From Metarhizium brunneum (Eukaryota > Ascomycota > Sordariomycetes > Hypocreales > Clavicipitaceae), in contig NC_089424.1 of assembly GCF_013426205.1 (NCBI RefSeq), forward strand, positions 992,001 through 1,056,000: a stretch of DNA of 64,000 nucleotides. The letters run 5' to 3'. Position numbers and translations under genes: made by a program. Each line of letters opens with the position of its first letter. Position 1 is the first letter of the stretch. Below are positions 21,848 to 34,346 of this stretch, in pieces. Under the pieces are notes generated by a model. It had not been told where the DNA came from. It worked only from the letters and a program-made list of their open reading frames with translations, and ran no database searches.

Positions 21848-23683
21848 ATGGATGGAATGACTTGTGAATTAATACGACTTGGCTGACAAATCTCTGCGAT
21901 GCAGCCTAGGTGACTGCCTACCGACGTTGCTTGGTGGAAGTAGAATCGACTGATGAACGACCAGAAGACGCTTTGGCCTCCAAACGTCCGTCGAAAGGGC
22001 CCAAATCCAACCCTACTCGAATTGGGATAGTAGTTTTTATGACTACGTCCGTGATGGTAACTTCAGATGCCAGCCTACTCGTGCTGAAAACCTGAAAGCA
22101 TCGACAAGCCGTGTCGGTTTCATAAGAATCGGCGTATCAACTTGGTCCTGACTCCTTGTCTAACTATCCTCAGATTCGAGCGTCGGTCCCTGTCGCGATG
22201 CTACGTGACCTCCGTGCAACGCATGATGGATTTCGCAATAATGCGTAAGAGGAGCGGAACGTTCTTTGGCGTATAAAGACGCGGCCATTGTGGCAAGTGT
22301 GTGATTTTTCAAAAAGCATCAATATTTGTGTGAGCCGAGTGAATTTCCCTGATTCACCGTCTGCTATATGTATGCTAGCTTTGTTCGGGAATGCTATTTA
22401 GCCACATCTTCTCCTTTAACTTTAGGCAATTCTATCGAAAGATGTAGTATCTTCTTGGAACTGCCTCGATATACTTATATGTGTGTGGTGTGAACAACAA
22501 AAAAAGCTCTGATTGCGAGGCAATTATCCCCTTCGTATTCCGTTGACAATATATATAGACTCTTGTGTTCTAAATGCAATCCAAAAAGGGCCCCATGTCT
22601 CATTTCACTTATTTACCAGCCCATTTTTATGAAACAAATTTGACAGGCGCTGTCCGGCGCTGGTCCCGGCTGCAAAGCCCAAAAAGAGGCTCGGTTCCCC
22701 AGACGCCGTCGCATAAACCGCCATGCCCTCGGGCTCACGGAACGACGGCGATCCCCCAGCCTTGGGCTAAGATGGGAAAGGCGTCATGTACATGAACAAT
22801 TATACAAGTCTTTTATGCCTGTTGGAATCAACCGCACCTACAATATCGATTGAGATGGGCACGCGACAGAATAAGCGCTAGTCCTTGTTGACAACTAGCA
22901 GGATATTGGCAGTTATGCTTGATTCTGAGAGGCTGCTGCTGAGGGAGTTATTTTGCATGATCCTGTAGCTACTAGGCACAAATCGACTGCTCTATTAATA
23001 GATGGCCTGGCTGAAATGAGCCTAAATCAGGATCCCAGCTGCTAGGTAGTTCAAAGGAGCGAAATTTGAGGCTCGGCCAGCTTTTCGATGCTTGGTTGGT
23101 GAATAAATGCTGTAGCTAGTTTTGCCTTGTTGGGGCTATTGCCAAGTATTTCGGACTTGGTCATAAGCAGACTAATACAGATTGAGAGTCACGGTACCAC
23201 TTCTATAGTCGCTTGTATATGTTCTAGTGAATTTGTGCTCGGGGTACATGATGTCCCTACTCATACCGTGCAGCGCAGCCATGGTCGCACTTCAACAGTC
23301 ATACCGGGCTTGTAGCCTCCGCCCTGGGCTGGTTCCAAGGTCTCCTTCCTAGAGCATGCAGTCTCGGACCATGTTATTCGTCTTCCATGGGCAAATATGC
23401 ACCAGGCTCGGCGGGTGCCCAACCAAGGGCAGACCGTCAGAGAAATTAGCGGCGGTACACAAACTTTGTGCGGTCGACGTAGAAAAATGTCTAGTCCCCG
23501 TAGTCCTATAGAATAGAACCACATTTCCTACGCGATTCGAGTATTTTGTGCTTGAGTCCAGAGTGCTAAATTGCAAGACTCAATATCATGGTTCATCGTA
23601 TACGCCCTAAGTTCCTGAATATCGGTGTCCTCAAGAGAGTAGCTTTTTCAAAAGTCATAATTCATGTCCAATTCCTCTCATGC
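21848..23683. other. Intergenic region with no supported gene
   Basis: I see no gene, tRNA-like B box or clear repeat. Short open frames (for example 22574-22795) lack recognisable content. The 3' side lies downstream of the oxygenase gene, so this is a 3'-3' interval. Confidence 0.4.
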
Positions 23684-25144
23684 CTATTCCTCGGATGGCT
23701 CAACATCATACTCAATGTCCGTTCTGATGATATACTTGGCTCCCTTGCGCACGCTTGTCCCCTCGTGCAATAATGCTCCTTTGGTCTCGCCATGGGGGAA
23801 CACTGCAACGCCTCCCATGACCGGACGCACAGGATACGCATTGAGCGTCCCCTCACGCTGTCCCGGTATGTAAAATGTTGTTTCGCCGCCTTCAAACTCA
23901 TCATTGAGATACAGCAGGAACGTGAATAGGGAACTTTGCTTCTTTTCTGCAGGGGAATCGTCGTACACATAGGTGTCGTCGGGGCGAATACCGGAAGGCG
24001 GCCATGCCCCGTCTATGTGGCATCGGTACTCGGCCCCAGGAACGTAACGGTAGACGCGGAACCGTCTGTTGACGCCGCGGGAACGACGGCCATTGAGCGA
24101 GGCGGGGACGAAGGGCGCCATGCGTGCCCAGAGTTTATCGTGAAACGCCGCGTCTACGACCCAGTAGAAGTTGTGCGCCAGTACGCTGGTATCTTCGCCT
24201 TCTCGAACGGGTATGTCGGGAAGGAAGCCGACACTCTCTCCTGTGGCAATGATGGCCTTGCATTCCTCGGGCGAAAGGACACCAGTGGCAAGGCCAAGGT
24301 GGGGAACGCTGGGGTGCTCATGATATGTTATTCCTGAGTGCTCCGAAGACAGGTCAACGGTGTTTGGTTCTGTCGTGTATAAAATGGCTGGATGATGATT
24401 CGGCGGTTTGCGGAGGTGTCCGGGCGTCGTCTCGATGATGCGGAGAGAGGAGGAGGGCGAGTCGGGCCCAGAGGACAGGATTGACTTGTCCAGGACCGAG
24501 GCATAGACTTGGTGTGGCTCTGTGGATGGGCGCAAGTCCCAGGTAGGCTGCAAAGCTATGTGGGAGGACGATTGGGAAGGGGGTTTCGCCTCTGGGTTGG
24601 TATCAATCGGGCAGCTGACGCGCATAACAGCATCCAGAACTTCCAAAAGCTCCCTCTCTTTGTCGGAGCGGTTGGGGTTGACGATGCTCGCGCCCTTGGG
24701 CTGCGTAACAACATCCAGATCCCGAACCCATCGACAAAGAGCACCCAGTTTCGGTTCTTCGCCTCGCAGTCGCATTTCAGCCAGCAAGATCTTGGCCTCG
24801 AGGTACTTCTCGTCGGCAAGCGCTGCTGTGACGCGACCGGTGAGGTTTGCGCCCTCGGCCGAGTTCACGCCCGTGGTACATGACTGCCGGAAATCGTAGA
24901 CGGCGGTTCGTAGATTTTTGCACAGCTTCGACTTTGTAAGGCCTGGATATTGCGCTAGGGTTGTCAACGTCTCAATGGTGATGTCGAGCTCTTCGTCCGA
25001 AATGACCGTCTGCAAGTTTTTTGGTTCAAACTGCGTGGCATCACTATCGGGGGGCGGTGTCACGATGGTCGTGGTTTTGACATGTTTCTTGGGTAATTGG
25101 GCCTGTGCCTTTCTCTTTCGCTTTGCTGATTTCGATTGTGTCAT
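23684..25144 (-). CDS. 2-oxoglutarate/Fe(II)-dependent oxygenase, prolyl-4-hydroxylase type (486 aa)
   Basis: A single exon. The first ~30 residues are Lys/Arg-rich (SKSAKRKRKAQAQLPKKHVK), resembling a nuclear-localisation signal. A helical, unrecognised region follows to about 290. The C-terminal 180 residues form the catalytic double-stranded beta-helix. The iron triad is H376-x-D378 (RCHIDGAWPP) and H460 (GALLHEG), with K470 (RKGAKYIIRTD) as the likely 2-oxoglutarate-binding Lys. Typical P4H signatures flank these (VYRYVPGAEY, TFLLYLNDEFEGGETTFY). Family knowledge: such enzymes hydroxylate proline or other residues, using O2 and 2-oxoglutarate. There is no signal peptide, so a nuclear or cytosolic target is more likely than a secretory one. 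The substrate is unknown. Confidence 0.86.
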   Translation of the reverse strand: MTQSKSAKRKRKAQAQLPKKHVKTTTIVTPPPDSDATQFEPKNLQTVISDEELDITIETLTTLAQYPGLTKSKLCKNLRTAVYDFRQSCTTGVNSAEGANLTGRVTAALADEKYLEAKILLAEMRLRGEEPKLGALCRWVRDLDVVTQPKGASIVNPNRSDKERELLEVLDAVMRVSCPIDTNPEAKPPSQSSSHIALQPTWDLRPSTEPHQVYASVLDKSILSSGPDSPSSSLRIIETTPGHLRKPPNHHPAILYTTEPNTVDLSSEHSGITYHEHPSVPHLGLATGVLSPEECKAIIATGESVGFLPDIPVREGEDTSVLAHNFYWVVDAAFHDKLWARMAPFVPASLNGRRSRGVNRRFRVYRYVPGAEYRCHIDGAWPPSGIRPDDTYVYDDSPAEKKQSSLFTFLLYLNDEFEGGETTFYIPGQREGTLNAYPVRPVMGGVAVFPHGETKGALLHEGTSVRKGAKYIIRTDIEYDVEPSEE

Positions 25145-26581
25145 TGCGAGGGCGATGGCAATTCGGGAGAAAGGGTTGGTAGAAGTCTAGAGACTCTACT
25201 CCTCCGGTCGTGGGAAAATGTGGTGGATTTGTGCGGCTTTCGGACCCACTTGAATGTTGTCCATGAGAAGAGTCTGGTGCATTCGTCTGAGATAATTTGC
25301 ATCTATTTGTTGAGTAAAGTAGCAGGTGAGAGGGTTATTCTACATTGTCGCCGTTGCAGGGTACAAGTCAATGTGACTTTGTGCTTGTGTAGGGCTTCAG
25401 GTCTGCCTCAAACGTTCACAGTCTTCCATGGTTCCGTGACCCGTCGATCTGTTTCTATCCGTTGACCCAACGCAACTCGGCACCTACCCTATACGAGGGC
25501 CTGCTTTCAGAACAGTTTGCTTGGGCGGCGACAATGGCTTAATATTTGCGCTTTCTGCGTTCAATTTATTGTCAAAAAGTGCCTGGCTACAGACTACAAA
25601 GAGATCCCAAATACCTATTTATTGTGGTTAGTCTGTCAGTCTATTTTGCTACACATTGGGTCACCGCATCACGAAATGGCACAAACACGGCCCACCACCT
25701 CAATTCTTCCCAAGAATGGGTCCAAGTATTTCACCTCAATCATCAAAAACAGATCAAGCCATTACAAGTACGGGCAGTGCCTCAGAAACATCTTTGCAAT
25801 CCTGATCGATTGTTACGGCGCCTCAATTCTCGAGCACGAGAGTAGCACGATTCTGACCGCACCATTGTTGGCCGGACTCGCTCGACGTTCTTGTCGCAGA
25901 CGTGCATTTGCAAATGAAGAGGGCTGACTCAATTGACCGTTTTGCGGCAAAGATCATCCAGACTGGTAGCCTGCTCCATGAAGGTGCCAATCGGAGGCCA
26001 TGTCTCTCAGACATGGCTTTCCAACACAAAAGAATTTGATGCAGCGCCAATTCGCCCCGATTGAGCGGGCTAATTACCTCTCGTCAGACATGCAGACGGG
26101 CTTGCTTCTACACGTAGGAGAAGTTCGCCGCATTTGTCTATTTCATCCAGTCTCGTTGGATATGCTAATCGTTGAGAGGAAGCTTGGGCTCGCCATTAGC
26201 CCGAGCGGCTCGAGTTCAGAACAATCGAGAGCCCGGACCGTGCTGATACTGTTGATAAAGACTTGTGAAGCAAATTCAACGTCGGCAATGGCAATCAAGA
26301 ACAAAGAGGAAATTGCGAGCGTTGTATTTGACTCTGCGCAAGGACTCTAATGTGGTGCTGCCTGGTAGTTGATCATATCGGACAATGATGAAAAGACTGG
26401 TCAACATAGATTGCGTGAAAACGCGTTGTCGGAGATATGCCAAGTGGAATTCATTAAATCATGCAAAATATTACGTCTAGATCGTCCAGATACCGTATAG
26501 GAATAAACTTTGGTCCTTTCGCGGCAACCCGCCTGTCGATCGCTCACATCTCGTCATGTATTCGCATAGTTGCCTGCGGCG
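25145..26581. other. Intergenic region with no supported gene
   Basis: Open frames near 25517-25927 and 26000-26350 (+) show no domain and no consistent exon structure. One frame around 25880-26037 reads smoothly for about 50 codons (ADVHLQMKRADSIDRFAAK), but nothing recognisable extends it; it may be an old gene fragment. Confidence 0.35.
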
Positions 26582-27936
26582 TCAGAAATTGGTATTTGGC
26601 TCGTACTCCACTGTCCAATCCACCGTCTTCCGAATGACCATTGCCTTTGCCGGGAACGGCGGGCGCATTTGGATCTCGTCGACATGTGCCCACGCTATTA
26701 TGCCATCGTTGTTTCTCGCGGTGCCTCCTGTCGATGGCCTGTTTAGGAAATGGGCGTCTGTGCCAGACGGATCCGTGAAGTCGTCCGCCCAGTGTCTATC
26801 AGCCTGACCGCTCTGTGAAGAAGTTCCATAGACATTTTTTGCCGAGGGCCCTGTTGTCGTATACCCCGTGGAGGAGTAGTTGCGCTTTGACGTCACTTTG
26901 CTGTCCCATTTGTAGTCCATATGAAATGTTCGCAAAAAGGGGCGAAGCGATGTGATGGATGCGGACAGGACAGAGAAATGCAGTGTGGCTTGGGTGATTA
27001 TGCTCGGTACAATGCTCGTGTCAGTCGGATTCGAGTTGACGCCTGGCGAGAGTAACCAGAGCCGCGCAGCAACGAGAGGAATCAGCCTGTTGGTCGTAAG
27101 TACTGGGCCGACATGCGGACTAGAAGAGCTGGAGCGTACAATAAGCGAGCAGCGAAAGCAGACAAGATGACAAGGCGCTTTTGTGCCTTGAGTTGCAAGC
27201 TGCTAACGAGGCTCAGGGACAGCAGGATCAAGAGAAACTCGATAATGAGACCGGTAGCCTCTACGACGATCCACCGGATATACTTTGACGATGGTTAGAA
27301 CTATAGAATAGGCGCTATAGGAGATTTGCACGCTCACCATGGTTGTCGTTCCATCCAGCGTTTGCCACGGATGGCGCCGGTGGCCTCTCAAGGCGACTAC
27401 AAGCATAGAGCCTACTGTCCATATCGCGGTGACCCCTACCAGAACATAACCTGGTCTAATCTGGGGACCCGAATACGCCAAGTGTATGACAAAGAGTGCC
27501 GTAGATATCTTGGAAAGTCCCAAGGCGAAGATGTAGAGCTGCTGACTGGCGTAGAGAGACTTTGTGCGTATTAGCGCTTGGATGACACTTTGACAGAGAC
27601 TATATTGAAGGATGGTTGCGCACCTGTGTAACTACAAGTTGATCCTCGGGTGGAATTAGATCCATTGGCAGACCGTATCCTCGATGAATTGCTGACATTA
27701 TCGGCACAATATCCATTGTAGAGACCAACTATAACGGAACAGGTGAGAGGGGATCTATAATCAAAGTGCCTTCGGGATGACCTTACAAACGCAACGGATA
27801 TCGTATAGTCTTCAGCACCCCAGCGTTTGGCAGTGACTTTTGCCCAAACACGAACGAAGAAAATCAACGTCGACCAAACCCATACAATGGTCATTGCACA
27901 GACAAGCCAGTTTCCATGATTTTCCGATTCTGCCAT
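26582..27936 (-). CDS. Rhodopsin-domain (SAT4-type) integral membrane protein (374 aa)
   Basis: Five exons, 27936-27787, 27728-27624, 27559-27338, 27282-27140 and 27086-26582, all GT-AG and in frame. The protein has about seven hydrophobic segments and the signatures of the fungal rhodopsin/SAT4 family: RVWAKVTAKRWGAEDYTI, IHRGYGLPMDLIPPEDQL, SLYASQQLYIFALGLSKIS, YIRWIVVEATGLIIEF and ITSLRPFLRTFHMDY. The cytoplasmic tail is Ser/Thr/Gly-rich. There is no CFEM domain in front, so it is not a classic Pth11 receptor. Family knowledge: these are abundant plasma-membrane proteins of filamentous ascomycetes, a few of them receptors, most without assigned ligand. It is transcribed away from the permease at 28856 across a 919-bp shared upstream region. 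Confidence 0.85.
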
Positions 27937-28855
27937 TGTCACACCAGAAGGCCAAACTGTTTGGTACAAGGAGTTACGTTCAACACATGGAGACCACAAG
28001 CAGGAAGCATCAGATGATATATATGCACAGAATGAGCGCATTTCAAGCCGTTTTAAGCCCCTTTCATAACAGCCACGAAGACAATGGCCTTCGCGACACT
28101 TCAGTCGTCTTTGTCACGATATTCCACAAGCGCACTTCATCGCCATCTGCCCTTCTCCTAAACATGGTCGCCGGTTGCCCTGTGCGGCATTGTTCGGCAG
28201 TTGAGAACAGCCGCGACCAACAATTATCAAGAAGGAAGAGCTCAGCATTACCTGTGATAGATCGCAAAAGTATCCAAAAGACACATTTTATCACGACAAC
28301 CATATCAACAAAGAGCTTTGGGCGGTTGGTGCTGTGCTCGTGCCTAAAACGGTCGAGGGTGACGATCTCACACCTCAATTGGAGCAGAGACCCTGCTTTT
28401 TGGGGGCAAATTGAAGTACTAAAATCCCAAGCTGCTTACTCTGTGGGGAGTCATCTCCAATGAGGGGAAGAGCTTGAACCAAGAATGTCTCTCCATTATG
28501 GGGTAATGCATGTTGTGTGATCAGATCAGAGCCATTTGCGGCGAGATTAGAATGTGGCTCGTGGCACATTATGCAAGCTTGGACTGTGTACAAAACTTTT
28601 CTTCTGTCGCGCCCAACCTTTTGGCGCCCGGATTGGCCATTCGAACGTGGTGGTTGGTGCCGGGGTAGCAGACGGCCATGGTAGGCTCCCATGTAAAGCC
28701 TTATTCAACTTGATGTTTCAGTCGCCATCACATCCACTCGGTTTCTCTTTCTTTCTTTCTCGTCTTATTTTCTCGAGTCAGAGATTCTTCTTCTACCAGA
28801 CTTTCTTTCGCACTTTTGCGATATTCTTTTGCCTTTATTGTCCTCTACCGTCATC
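27937..28855. promoter_or_regulatory. Divergent upstream region (rhodopsin-like protein / permease)
   Basis: No gene is supported. The 28736-28850 part is strongly pyrimidine-rich (runs of TTTCTTTC, CTTCTTCT), marking the core promoter and leader of the permease on the + strand. Confidence 0.5.
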
Positions 28856-30687
28856 ATGGCTGACAAGGCAGGGTCTGTCTACCGTCCTCATGACACATCA
28901 ATTGAACTGGACGACAGCATGTTGGGAGACAAGTCCAGTTATCATTACAATTTGACCTTGTGCACTCCAAGAGACCACAAGAATGGAGCCGATGATGCTG
29001 TAATTGAAGATGCCGAGCCTGACCTTCGGCTTACAAAGTCCACGGCCGCCGACGCTGCCGACATGCGCCGCATGGGAAGAAGCCAGGAACTTGTCCGAAA
29101 TTTTCGCACCTTCTCGGTGGCTTCGTTCGCTGCGATAGCCGGAGCAGGCTGGGAGTTTGGCATGTTCCAGATCACGCCCGCTCTTCTGGATGGTGGCAGG
29201 CCGGGCTTGATATACTCGACCATCTGGAATTTCATCGGCTTCATCCCTATTTACCTGAGCATGGCTGAAATGACTAGCATGGCCCCCATTGCTGGCGCAC
29301 AGTATCATTGGGTCAGCGAGTTTGCACCGGAGAGCATGCAAAGAATCCTCAGTTATGTGAGCGGGTACGTGATGTGACTCTGATGTCCCGACAGAACAGT
29401 TGGAGGGTGACTAAAGTCTAACTGGGATCGGTAGATGGACATCAACTCTGGCGATGCAAGCCGGTCAAGCACTTGGCGTTCTTTTAACGGGAACTTTGAT
29501 CCAGACCACCATTCTTGTCAATTACCCGGACTATACAAGCCCGCCGTGGCACGTGTTTCTCTTCATCGTTGTGGCTGTCATAACAGCCTTTGCCGGTAGT
29601 ATCTGGGGTCATCGGTCTTTACCGCGTTGGCAAAACATCGCATTTGGCTTGCATGTACTGGCCTATTTTGCTGTTTTAATCCCCATTTGGGTGAATGCAC
29701 CCAGGGCTACGTCGGAGCAGGTATGGACAGAGTTTGAGAATGCCGGAGGATGGCCGAGTTTGACACTTGCTGTCTTGATCGGCCAGATGACTGGTGCGAA
29801 TTTCGAAGTTGGCGTTGATGTGGTATGTCTCAAGACTCCCAATGGATTGTATCTCCGGCAAATTGTGTGGAATCGGCTTATTAACTATCAACAAGGCGGT
29901 GCACATGTCCGAGGAAGTTCGAAATGCGGCCTCGTCAGTTCCCAAGGCAATGTTGGCAGTCTTCCTATGCGGCTTTGTGTTGATTCTACCTCTTGTTGTG
30001 ACGATTGTATATCATATTCCCGACATTGGGGTTGCTCTCAGCGACCGCACAACTTACCCGGCCGTTTACGTGCTGCGACAGGCCATGTCAACTGGTTGGA
30101 TCACTGTCGTCCTTGTCGTCGTCAATTTCCTTGTGGTCTGTTCGAACATTTCATTCCTCACCGCGGCTAGTCGCGATCTCTATGCGTTTTCTCGCGACAA
30201 GGGAATCCCCTTCTCCGACTGGATCTCCAAGATTGATCCAAAAAGACCCGTGCCTCGAAATGCCGCGATTCTGACCAGCATGTCCACGCTGGCAATGGCG
30301 CTCATTTACCTCGGCAGTCCTGTTGCTTTCTATGCCATTTCCTCACTCACGACGGTGGCCTTTCTCCAATGCTATTGCTTGAGCATTGGCTGCTTCTTGT
30401 GGAGGAGGATCTACTACCCCGAGACCCTCCCACATGGTCGGTTTTCTCTGGGCAGATATGGGATTCCGATGAATGCGGCTGCAGTCGTCTACAGCTTATG
30501 GACGTTCTTCTGGGCCTTTTGGCCAGAGTCCTATCCCGTCACTGCAGGAAATTTTAATTGGTCCTCGGTTTTGTTCGCCACAGCCCTTATCGGGGCACTG
30601 GTGCACTTTGCTCTTGTCGGCCGACACAGATATCACGGACCAGTTGCTTTAGTCGACGGAAGAAAAGTGAGGTCGTTCAGCCGGTAA
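28856..30687 (+). CDS. APC-family permease (fungal amino acid/choline/GABA transporter type), 562 aa
   Basis: Exons 28856-29364, 29435-29822 and 29896-30687; both introns keep frame. A hydrophilic N-terminus of about 80 residues is followed by 12 predicted hydrophobic segments. Signatures of the fungal amino acid-choline transporter group are present: FAAIAGAGWEFGMFQITPAL (TM1), GWTSTLAMQAGQALGV, VAVHMSEEVRNAASSVPKA, and SRDLYAFSRDKGIPFS followed by VPRNAAIL. The ATG at 28856 (TCATCATGGCT) is the first in the frame. Family knowledge: substrates include choline, GABA, polyamines and amino acids, imported at the plasma membrane with protons. The substrate cannot be assigned. It opens the metabolic block that runs to 47 kb. 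Confidence 0.86.
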
Positions 30688-32693
30688 GATTGAAAAAATA
30701 TGGCATAATAGTTCAACGTAAATCATGGTGGCAGAGTTGTCTGCCGTTAAGCAGTCTGCGCGAGTTGTTTTACTGAGGCTGCGGGTGAGAGGAAGACATT
30801 GCATCTAGCATTTGTTCAAAACGCTAATAATATATGATGGATACGGTGACAGGGTAGATATTAATAGCGCGTTAGGGATCTTAGAAAATCCTATAAGACG
30901 ATTTTAAAAATTGCAATTATATATAAATAGTAGTTATATTATAATAATATAGAGTATACAAGTGTCACGGCGGTTATGGGCGAGATCGTTGAGCCGTGGA
31001 GCAAAAACACTTGGTCGAATACCGCCAGTACCCAGCTTATAAGTATTGATGCACATAGTAGTTCGGAAAAGGGCTGCCACAGCCTTGGTGGTTAAGAGTG
31101 CTATCCCGACTCAGAGTGGTTCGTGGCGCTCGAGTCCATCGTTACATACGCGGTATGCAAGGCTTCGCCAACGGCTGGTTTCAGCGTTTGCCGAGAGTCC
31201 ATTATCCATATTTACCGGGGTTCTCCCCAGCTCTTCCGAATTGTCGAGCGAGGGTGCGGAACTCAGCATTCCGACGTGGGTTAACTTCGCAATCGATACT
31301 GTGAATTGCAGCCAGCACGCCTTGCCGTATATATCAAGGACTCCATGCGTAACTCAGATACGGTGCATGGTCCTTGAAGTACATGACATTGAGACGATGC
31401 ACAATGCCTTGGACTTGCGACATGGAGCATATATTTTCTATCTAGAGCACGACATTCATGGAACACAGATGGGACGAGTGGTACAATGAATGGTTTGATT
31501 TGCTGGCAAACTACTACAATAGATGCGAGTCATTAATTAATGTTGACCTCGACATAATCAACCCAAACTTCTCTGAAACGGAGGAGCTAAACCAGAGGAA
31601 TTTCATGCGTCTCTGGAGACAGACAGAAGACCTGAGCGCGGGTAAGCTGGCTCTCATTCGGACGAATCGAGCCTGGACCAAGACTTTGACGTGTTGAACC
31701 ACCCATGGCCAGGACTGCCTAACAAATTGCGGCAAAGTTACGAAATGGTAGTGGAAATAGTGAATAACGGAGATAGATGACCCCTGCATATCGATGGTTG
31801 CCTTTGCCAATTCTGAAGAAACCGTAATGTGAATGGAAATACGGAGTGCTAGGCCGACTGATTTCCCGCGCCGCGTTGTACGCCGACGAGCCATTAAGCG
31901 TTGATTACCCATTGGCAACAGCCCGCATGTCATGTGTGTGTTACTTACAAATGTAGAGTTCCCTCACACAAAAGATGCATATAGGAACACATGTTGGACA
32001 TGTGTGTGTGTGTAGGAGGGAAGCAAGGAGAACACCCTTGTCATTGTGGTGTCGTCTTAGACTTCGTCTCCCAGAGTATTGCAAAAGGCAAGTCGCTCGA
32101 GAGTTCGGAGGGGGGGGGGGTGTTTTACAGCCAACTGGATATAAAGAAGCAGTCCAAGGAAAGCCGAGTCAATCGCCAGCTTCCCACTGTATCTCCCTTG
32201 ATTCCCCAACCCAGCATCAAGAGTCTTCCTGTGATAAAGGTGTTTGAAGAGACAAAGGCCACGAAGAAGCATGATTGTGCGATAGATGAGTTTCACTAAT
32301 GACCTAGGCTACCGAGACAGCCAACATCATAAGATCCTGTAGTTAGAACCCTGTGTGGGTCAGTCACAAATAATATTGATAATCTAAAAGGGACTATTTT
32401 ACTGGCATCTTTAGAATAGGATCGAGGTAGAATCATTGTTCATACTTCATAAAGCCATGTTTAGTAACCTGCGCCGGTACCAAGCACTTGGTGGATTAAA
32501 TCATGCAGCGGGCTGTCAATTCGGCCGCTGTGTACCATATATGATAGCTCAAAAGTAAAGTCAAGTTCAACTAGCCAGATATCTCGGCCTGAGTGCGAGC
32601 AAGGTCGTCTATGCGACCTCCTCAGAAAGGACCCTTGAAGGCGAACTTTGGGGAAGTAAAACCACAACATGAGAGGGAGTCCAAGACTCAAAC
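30688..32693. other. 2-kb region between the two permease genes, no gene seen
   Basis: Both flanking genes end here (convergent 3' ends). 30880-30960 is AT-rich. A CA/GT-rich run and a poly-G tract (TGTGTGTGTGTG near 32000; 11 G near 32110) are simple repeats. No domain is readable. Confidence 0.4.
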
Positions 32694-34346
32694 TTACATA
32701 CCCGCAGTTAGAGCTGGAGGTCCGTGGAAATGTTTCCGCCCATATGCGACATACCATGCCACGCTGATGCTCGCAAAGCCCGCAAACACAACACTTGCGT
32801 AGTTCATTGTCGACGCAGTCACAGGCAAGGCCACTGGCATACAGAAGATGATAATAGAGAACCCAATCCAAGTGATGCAGATCAGATTAATCAGTAACCC
32901 GAATCTCCCTAGACTAAATGGCGAATTGCCCATATCACGACGGCCGCGAATCACGCTCACTAGAACGGGTAATCCGTAGGAAGTCGAGAGGCAGATAGTA
33001 CACACACCTGTGAACGAATTGAAGGCCGCTGAGGAGCCAAAGTAGATACAAGACAGCAAGGCGTTGACGATGGCAGTGAGGATGAGGGCCCAAAGGGGGA
33101 CATCAAGGCGTTTATTCACGCGGCTCCAGATATGATGTCCAGGAATGGCCTTGTCTCGTGCAAAGGCAAAGGTGAAGCGTGAAGCAGCAGTTATGGCCCC
33201 TGTTCCGGCAAAGAGGAGGATCCCGAGGAGTAAGAAAAGGAGTCCGAAGCCGCCGCTCGCAGAGCCTGTGACTGTCTTGAAGATGAGGCCGATGGGTTGG
33301 CCATTGGCAACAGATAAAAGAGTCTTGACGTCTGGCAGAACGAATAGGATAGGGATCATATAGATAAGACCAGTAATCCCTGCAGCAAGCACAGAAAGGA
33401 CGAGGCCCCTGGGCACAGTGCGTTCGGGGTTCGGAACTTCCTCGCACATGGAAGCAACCATGCCGTACCCAATGAGGGTGTATGCTCCTATTTATTCAAA
33501 TGATTAGCATTATGTAGACAAACTCGGCACAACAACAGGAAACGACAATATTCAATTTCGCTGTAGGAAGGGGGAAGGGGAAAAAAAGGCCTTACCTTGC
33601 AGCAGGCCCACGAAGAAGGCCCAGCCGTTTGGCCATCCCGCGGCCGACGCATCATAGTGGGCAAAGACAAATTCGGCGGTGCGCTTCTCGTCCGCCATAG
33701 TAAGCAATGTGATCATAACGATAATCACAGACGCCACGGTCCAGTAGACACAAATCTGATTCAACTTATCCAGAACCTTGGTTCCCGCCAGGTTGAGCAG
33801 GACACAAACAAATGTCAAAGCCCAGAAAGTAAGGACTGTCTGCCACGCGTTGGGGACATAATCCTCGTTCCATAAAGTGATTGCGCTCAGTATAACTTGC
33901 GCGCCCGAAAAGTTAATACTCAAAGCCGCAGTCCAGTTGCCCACCAGGCCAAGCCAGCCATCAATCCAACTGACCAAAGGTGCCCACGAACGGGTGGACA
34001 GAATAGCAGACCAGTAATATACGCCTCCAGCTGTTGGGTACACAGCACAAATCTCGGCCATGGAGGCGGCGGTGCAGAGGGACACCAACGATACCAAGAT
34101 CCAACCATAAAGAGCGGTTACTGACTGCCCGTCGGTAAGAGAAATATACCATGTTGTCGATATGCCAAGAGGTACAGACATAATGGCGAAAGAGAGTCCG
34201 AGGATGCTGAGCATGCTCATATTCCTAGGTAATTCAGCAGCATATCCCAACTGCGCAAGTGCGCGGTCATCGTTCAGTTGTCCAGTTGTCTCAACCGCCT
34301 CCATGGTTGCGGAGCTCTTGGACGGAGTCTTGCAAAGTTCTGACAT
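32694..34346 (-). CDS. Second APC-family permease (choline/GABA/amino acid type), 514 aa
   Basis: Exons 34346-33596 and 33487-32694; the intron of 108 nt has an extended poly-pyrimidine stretch (on the coding strand) just after its donor. About 12 hydrophobic segments. Signatures: RNMSMLSILGLSFAIMSVPL, SMAEICAVYPTAGGVYYWSA, YGMVASMCEEVPNPERTVPR and ASRFTFAFARDKAIPGHHIW. It belongs to the same superfamily as the permease at 28856 but is clearly divergent from it (for example CEEVPNPERTVPR against SEEVRNAASSVPK), so it is not a recent duplicate. The substrate is unknown; neighbouring genes (amine oxidase, D-lactate dehydrogenase) would fit uptake of an amine or amino acid. Confidence 0.86.

Noticed and set aside
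25880..26340. Possible gene fragment on the plus strand
   Set aside because: A smooth 50-codon stretch exists, but no family is recognisable and neighbouring frames do not connect to it.
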